The position numbers and the translations under genes are program-made. A model generated the notes under the pieces. That model worked only from the letters and a program-made list of their open reading frames with translations. It had not been told where the DNA came from and did not search any database. Positions 59,537 through 64,000 of a stretch of 64,000 nt of DNA are shown here, in pieces; position 1 is the first letter of the stretch, and each line of letters starts with the position of its first letter. Where the stretch lies: NCBI RefSeq assembly GCF_049243985.1, contig NC_135383.1:26632442-26696441 (forward strand), read 5' to 3'. Source of the DNA: Paroedura picta (taxonomy: Eukaryota > Chordata > Lepidosauria > Squamata > Gekkonidae).

Positions 59537-59957
59537 GAAAAAGAAGAAGTTGGTTCTTATATGTCGTTTTTCTCTACCTGAAAGAGTCTCAAAGAAGCTT
59601 CTAATCACCTTCCCTTTCCTCTCCCCACAACAGACACCATGTGAGGTGGGTGAGGCTGAGAGAGCCCTGATATTACTGAAGAAGAAGAGTTGGTTCTTAT
59701 ATGCCGCTTTTCCCTGTCGAAGGAGGCTCAAAGCAGCTTACAGTCACCTTCCCATTCCTCTCCCCACAACAGACACCCTGTGGGGTAGGTGAGGCTGAGA
59801 GAGCCCTGATATCACTGCCCGGTCAGAACAGTTTTATCAGTGCTGTGGCGAGCTCAAGGTCACCCACCTGGTTGCATGTTGGGGGAGCATAGATTCAAAC
59901 CCGGCTCACCAGATTAGAAGTCCACACTCCTAGCCACTACACCAAGCTGGCTCTCAG
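59537..59957 (-). repeat. Two tRNA-derived SINEs in tandem
   Basis: A truncated copy (59537-59677) and a complete copy (59678-59957) lie in the same reversed orientation. Each starts with AGAAGAAG and TTGGTTCTTATATG; the second ends in CACTACACCAAGCTGGCTCT. Confidence 0.9.
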
Positions 59958-60449
59958 TATTGTCTACTCAGAGTGGCAGTGACACTGCATGGTCTCAGAC
60001 AGAGGTCCTTCACATCACTGACTGCCTGGTCCTTTTAGCCGGAAATACCAGGGATTGGATCTGGGACCTGCTTGCAAAAAGAAGCTTCGCAACTGAGTCA
60101 CAGCCCTTGGGTGTGTGTTGTCTTATTGTAGGTGCATATCTGTTTCCTGTTTTTGATTTGTTCACATATTACATTACTGATGTTATGTTCTGAGCATATT
60201 CTTTTATATACTGTATCTCACTTTCCCCCCAGTTTTTTTGTTTTCTCAAGCTTTTCGGTTTACTCTGTCTTTTTTGGTTGTGTATTTTTTGTGGTGCTGT
60301 GTCAGAAGCCCTAAGAGCACAATAGTGTTGATGGTGGCAATCCTAGCATCTGGGACAATGTGGCACAGAGTTTCTGATCTGGTTTATTGGTGGGGAAACA
60401 CATCTCCTGGCACACTCCCTGAAATGGGAATAAGCACAGACGTGATGTC

Positions 60450-60890
60450 AATTTGTGCCGCCCCAGGGAGCATGCCACTAGGTGCGAAGGAAGATGTGTG
60501 CCAGAGGCAGCGGCTGGCAGGGCCAGCACTGATCCTGCTCACTCTGCAGCCCACTCCCATGCCAGGCTCTGCCGGAGGCCAGTGGCCCTGAAGGAGGCAG
60601 CCACAGTAGAGGTGGCCGTAGTGGAGGAGGACTAAGCAACAGGCCTGGCCAGCCATCGCCTTGCCTATTCTACCTCCACCGCACTCCTGGCAGTGGGGCC
60701 AGCCACGAAGATAGGTGGCGGAGGTGGTGGCACAGTGAGTGGGGCTCAGAGCCAGGCCTCGCCAGCCACCACGGCGCCCATTCCTCCTACAGCCACAGCC
60801 TAGGGACCCAGTCTCCTCCTGGCTTCATGCCCGGACAGAGGAGCCAGGGCCGGGTGTGGAATACAGGCAGAAGCCGTGGCCAGCCACCAC
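60450..60890. repeat. GC-rich low-complexity block
   Basis: Diverged phrases recur (GGCCTGGCCAGCCATCGCC, GGCCTCGCCAGCCACCACG). Open frames on both strands are short and unlike known proteins. Confidence 0.45.
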
Positions 60891-61007
60891 TGCAAGAATC
60901 AGATTGAATAATGATTCTTGCATATTTGTATGGAAATTCTTAATGGCCTCTTCCGTCCTGAGGCAGTTTTCCAGCATGAGTAAAGAAAATTTTAACTAAG
61001 CGCTTCT

Positions 61008-61185
61008 TGGTTTAGTGCTTAAGAGTGGCAGCTTCTGATCTAGCAAGCCAAGTTTGATTCCCCACTTCTCCTCCACATGCAGCCAGCTGGGTGACCTTGG
61101 GCACGCCACATCACTGATAAAGCTGTTCTGACTGAGCAGTGATATCAGGGCTCTCTCAGCCCCCCCCCCAGGGGATCTGTTTATT
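61008..61185 (+). repeat. tRNA-derived SINE, 3'-truncated
   Basis: TTGGTTTAGTGCTTAAGAG, GTTTGATTCCCC and CAGCCAGCTGGGTGACCTTG are visible. It stops at a poly-C run near CAGGGGATCTGT. Confidence 0.85.
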
Positions 61186-61572
61186 TCCTGCTAAGTTGTT
61201 AATTTTGCCATTACTGCATGTTCAGCAAGTTTGTTTTTCCATTCGTTACTGACTGACTGATTTTTCCATTCTTCAAAATGTGGACAGATGTCTAGTTCCC
61301 ATTTTGCTGCATAAATGGTTCAAGCTGCTTTCACCATGTATTTTAATATCTCTTCTCACTTTTTTGGCCATTTGTTAGTCAGAACACCTAATAGCATTCT
61401 CTTGGCTTTCCATTGGGAATTTAAACATTTATTTGTCTTTGCCACTTCTTTCTTCTATGTATACAGGTAAAATCTGGAACAAAAAGTTTTGGCAGTACAT
61501 TCATTTTGATTGCAGAGATTCTTCCCAACTAAGATTTTTAGCTTTTTCAATCTTACTAGATCTGCTTATAAA

Positions 61573-61858
61573 AGGTAATGGTATCCCCTGTGCAAGGACC
61601 GAGTCATGTCTGACCCTTGGGGTGATGCCCTATAGCGTTTTCATAGCAGACTCAATATGGGTTGGTTTGCCATTCCCTTCCCCAGTCATTACCATTTACC
61701 CCCCAGCAAGCTGGGTACTCATTTTACTGACCTCAGAAGGATGGAAGGCTGAGTCAACCTTGAGCCGGCTGCTGGGATCGAACTCCCAGCCTCATGGACA
61801 GACAGCTTCAGACAGCATGTCGCTGCCTTACCACTCTGCACCACAAGAGGCTCTAGAT
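61573..61858 (-). repeat. Sauria-type SINE inside L1
   Basis: The complete reversed copy is flanked by near-identical CTAGATCTGCTTATAAAA (left) and CTAGATCTGCTTAAAA (right), a target duplication of about 16 bp. Confidence 0.93.
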
Positions 61859-61866
61859 CTGCTTAA

Positions 61867-63298
61867 AATCATAGAATCATAGAGTTGGAAGGGGCCATAC
61901 AGGCCATCTAGTCCAACCCCCTGCTTAACGCAGGATCAGCCCAAAGCATCCTAAAGCATCCAAGAAAAGTGTGTATCCAACCTTTGCTTGAAAACTGTCA
62001 GTGAGGGGGAGCTCACCACCTCCTTAGGCAGCCTATTGCACTGCTGAACTACTCTGACTGTGAACATTTTTTTCCTGCTATCTAGCCTATATCGTTATAC
62101 TTGTAGTTTAAACCCATTACTGTGTGTCCTTTCCTCTGCAGCCAATGGGAACAGCATCCTGCCCTCATCCAAATGACAATCTTTCAAATACTTAAAGAGG
62201 GCTATCATGTCCCCTCTCAACCTCCTTTTCTCCAAGCTGAACATTCCCAAGTCCCTCAGCCTATCTTCATAGGGCTTGGTCCCTTGGCCCCAGACCATCC
62301 TCGTCACTCTCTTCTGTACCCTTTCAATTTTATCTGCGTCCTTCTTGAAGTGAGGCCTCCAGAACTGCACACAGTACTCCAGGTGTGGTCTGACCAGTGC
62401 CGTATACAATGGGACTATGACATCTTGTGATTTTGATGTAATGCCCCTGTTGATACAGCCCAAAATGGCATTCGCCATTTTACCACTGCATCACACTGCC
62501 TGCTCATGTTTAGTTTACAATCCACAAATACCCCAAGGTCTTGTTCACACACAGTGTTACCTAGAAGCGTATCCCCCATCCAGTAGGCATACTTTTCATT
62601 TTTCTGACCCAGATGCAGAACATTACACTTATCTTTATTAAATTGCATCTTGTTCTCATTTGCCCATTTTTCTATTGTGTTCAGATCTCATTGAACTCTG
62701 TCTCTATCTTCCGGAGTATTTGCCAGTCCTCCCAATTTGGTGTCATCTGCAAACTTGATTAGTAGTCCTTCCTCCCCCTCATCTAGATCATTAATAAATA
62801 TGTTAAATAGTACCGGGCCGAGCACCGAGCCCTGAGGTACCCCGCTACTCACCTCCCTCCAGTCTGATGAAACACCATTGACAACAACTCTTTGAGTGCG
62901 GTTCTCTAACCAATTCCCTATCCACCTAACTATCTGAAAATCCAGATTGCAGTCCTTCAATTTATCCATGAGAACATCATGGGGAACCTTGTCAAAAGCT
63001 TTACTAAAATCCAAGTAAATGACATCAACCGAATTTCCACGATCCAGCAAACCTGTTACTTGGTCAGAAAAGGAAACCAGGTTGGTCTGACAGGACCTGC
63101 TGGAGACAAATCCATGCTGACTTCCTTGGATCACCAAATTGTCCTCCAGATGTTTACAGATTGCTCCCTTTAATATCCGCTCCATTATCTTCCCTACAAC
63201 AGAAGTCAGACTCACTGGTTTGTAGTTTTCCGGGTCATCCTTCCTTCCTTTTTTGAAGATCAGAATAATGTTTGCTCTCTTCCAGTCCTCCGGGTCAT
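61867..63298 (-). mobile_element. CR1 LINE, 3' 1.4 kb
   Basis: The minus strand encodes RT ([55 protein letters not shown]) and the C-terminus, with one long intact frame of 175 residues. The right boundary is at TTCCAGTCCTCCGGG. The 3' tip ATAGAATCATAGAGTTGG is next to the SINE. Confidence 0.93.
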
Positions 63299-63859
63299 CT
63301 CCAATCCTTAAAGAGGCTTATATCTTCTACATTTTCTGGAAAGGATTTTTTTTTAATTACAATTTTGTCCAATCACATTTACTCCTACCTTTATTTAATA
63401 AGGTCAGTGGTTGTTAAGTACTTTGTGCTCTTCATAATCTCTTTTTCTTCTTGTGTTAAAAATCTCATTAGTTTTGGGTTTCTTTCTGTTTATATTATAG
63501 ACTGGTAGGGATCTAAATTCTTCAGTATGTTCAAATACATATCGCAGCCAGAACCAATGTCATCTGTGTAACTTTTTTTGAACTCTACATCATCATTATT
63601 CCCTTAATTCTGATGTTTTGTCTAATCTTTATGGTTAAAATCTCTATTGCTAGTGCAAATAATGAGGGGGAATAGAAGACATCCCTGACATGCTCCTTTT
63701 CTAACTAAAGTTGCTTTTCTTAGTTTCCCATTAATCAGAATGTTTCGTTGTTGGGATGAGTAGGTTCCATGCATCCAGTTCCAGAATGCAGAACCCATAT
63801 TTTGTAAACTGTTCAATAAGAAAATATGAAACATTCAATAAATGTATTATGCTTATTTA

Positions 63860-64000
63860 TTAATTATTTTATTTATTACCTTCCACTCCCAGGCTAGCCA
63901 ACTCATAGAGGGTTACAATAAAATTGTTAAACACTTTCTCTGCCTCTAAAAATATAAATTCTTCATTCTTTCTCTTTTTTGTCACAAATCTGATTGCATC
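63860..64000 (-). repeat. LINE tail fragment at right edge
   Basis: TTATTTATTACCTTCCACTCC followed by TAGAGGGTTACAATAAAATT resembles the reversed L2-like 3' ends elsewhere. It is short and diverged. Confidence 0.4.

Larger units (their letters stand above)
61186..63850 (-). mobile_element. L1 LINE fragment, interrupted by SINE and CR1
   Basis: The parts are 61186-61572 and about 63299-63850. The right part on the minus strand reads FWNWMHGTYSSQQRNILING and KGACQGCLLFPLI, the L1 RT block (INGK...KGxRQGCPLSP). The left part reads IKMNVLPKLF, the later RT block KMNxLPKLL. Order and strand agree with one element split by two insertions. Confidence 0.75.

Noticed and set aside
58194-64000. Further TADA2A exons
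   Set aside because: No reading frame matching the next ADA2a residues (EFDNYAEWD region) with splice sites was found. They must lie right of the window.

Overview
The window looks like vertebrate nuclear DNA from a squamate reptile. It has interrupted genes with GT-AG introns, two CpG islands, and a repeat load typical of lizards: Sauria-type SINEs, a second tRNA-derived SINE, many CR1 LINEs, L1, L2-like and Penelope-type retroelements, hAT MITEs and a Helitron-like element. A gekkotan source is possible, but the sequence alone does not settle it.

Host genes. Two plus-strand genes are recognisable. The first, 20.3-33.3 kb, has six coding exons predicting a 283-residue single-pass membrane protein. 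It resembles my memory of human C17orf78 in exon-by-exon content, length and position. The second is the 5' half of TADA2A (41.8-58.2 kb, six exons seen, continuing past the right edge). It encodes the ZZ zinc finger and SANT domain of the ADA2a subunit of ATAC-type histone acetyltransferase complexes. In human 17q12, C17orf78 lies antisense inside the 5' region of ACACA, and ACACA and TADA2A start head to head. That synteny explains the two CpG islands. The one at 39.8-40.35 kb is probably the TADA2A/ACACA bidirectional promoter. The one at 2.6-4.05 kb, with four CCAAT boxes, is a candidate second (PII-type) ACACA promoter reading leftward. No ACACA coding exon is visible.

Layout. 0-2.6 kb: putative ACACA intron with a SINE and a palindromic hAT MITE. 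2.6-4.05 kb: CpG island. 4-20 kb: dense repeats (Penelope element split by a Sauria SINE, first copy of an unassigned CpG-rich DNA transposon, CR1 tails, a minisatellite, stacked hAT elements). 20.3-33.3 kb: C17orf78, whose introns hold CR1, two copies of the CpG-rich transposon and a Ty3-type fossil. 33.3-39.8 kb: intergenic repeats. 39.8-40.35 kb: second CpG island. 41.8-58.2 kb: TADA2A, whose introns hold a Helitron-like element, an L2-like LINE split by an inverted-repeat insert, and a nearly full-length CR1 carrying an esterase ORF1. 58.2-64 kb: SINEs, GC-rich repeats and an L1 broken by a Sauria SINE and a CR1.

Most notable. (1) A family of CpG-rich transposons with GGGCC termini occurs four times, each copy flanked by a different exact 3-bp direct repeat. 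(2) A hAT MITE lies exactly in the target-site duplication of an older hAT-like element that holds a GC-rich, coiled-coil-like block. (3) The C17orf78-like gene itself is a little-studied membrane protein gene. No prokaryote-type system (CRISPR, operon, phage) is present.
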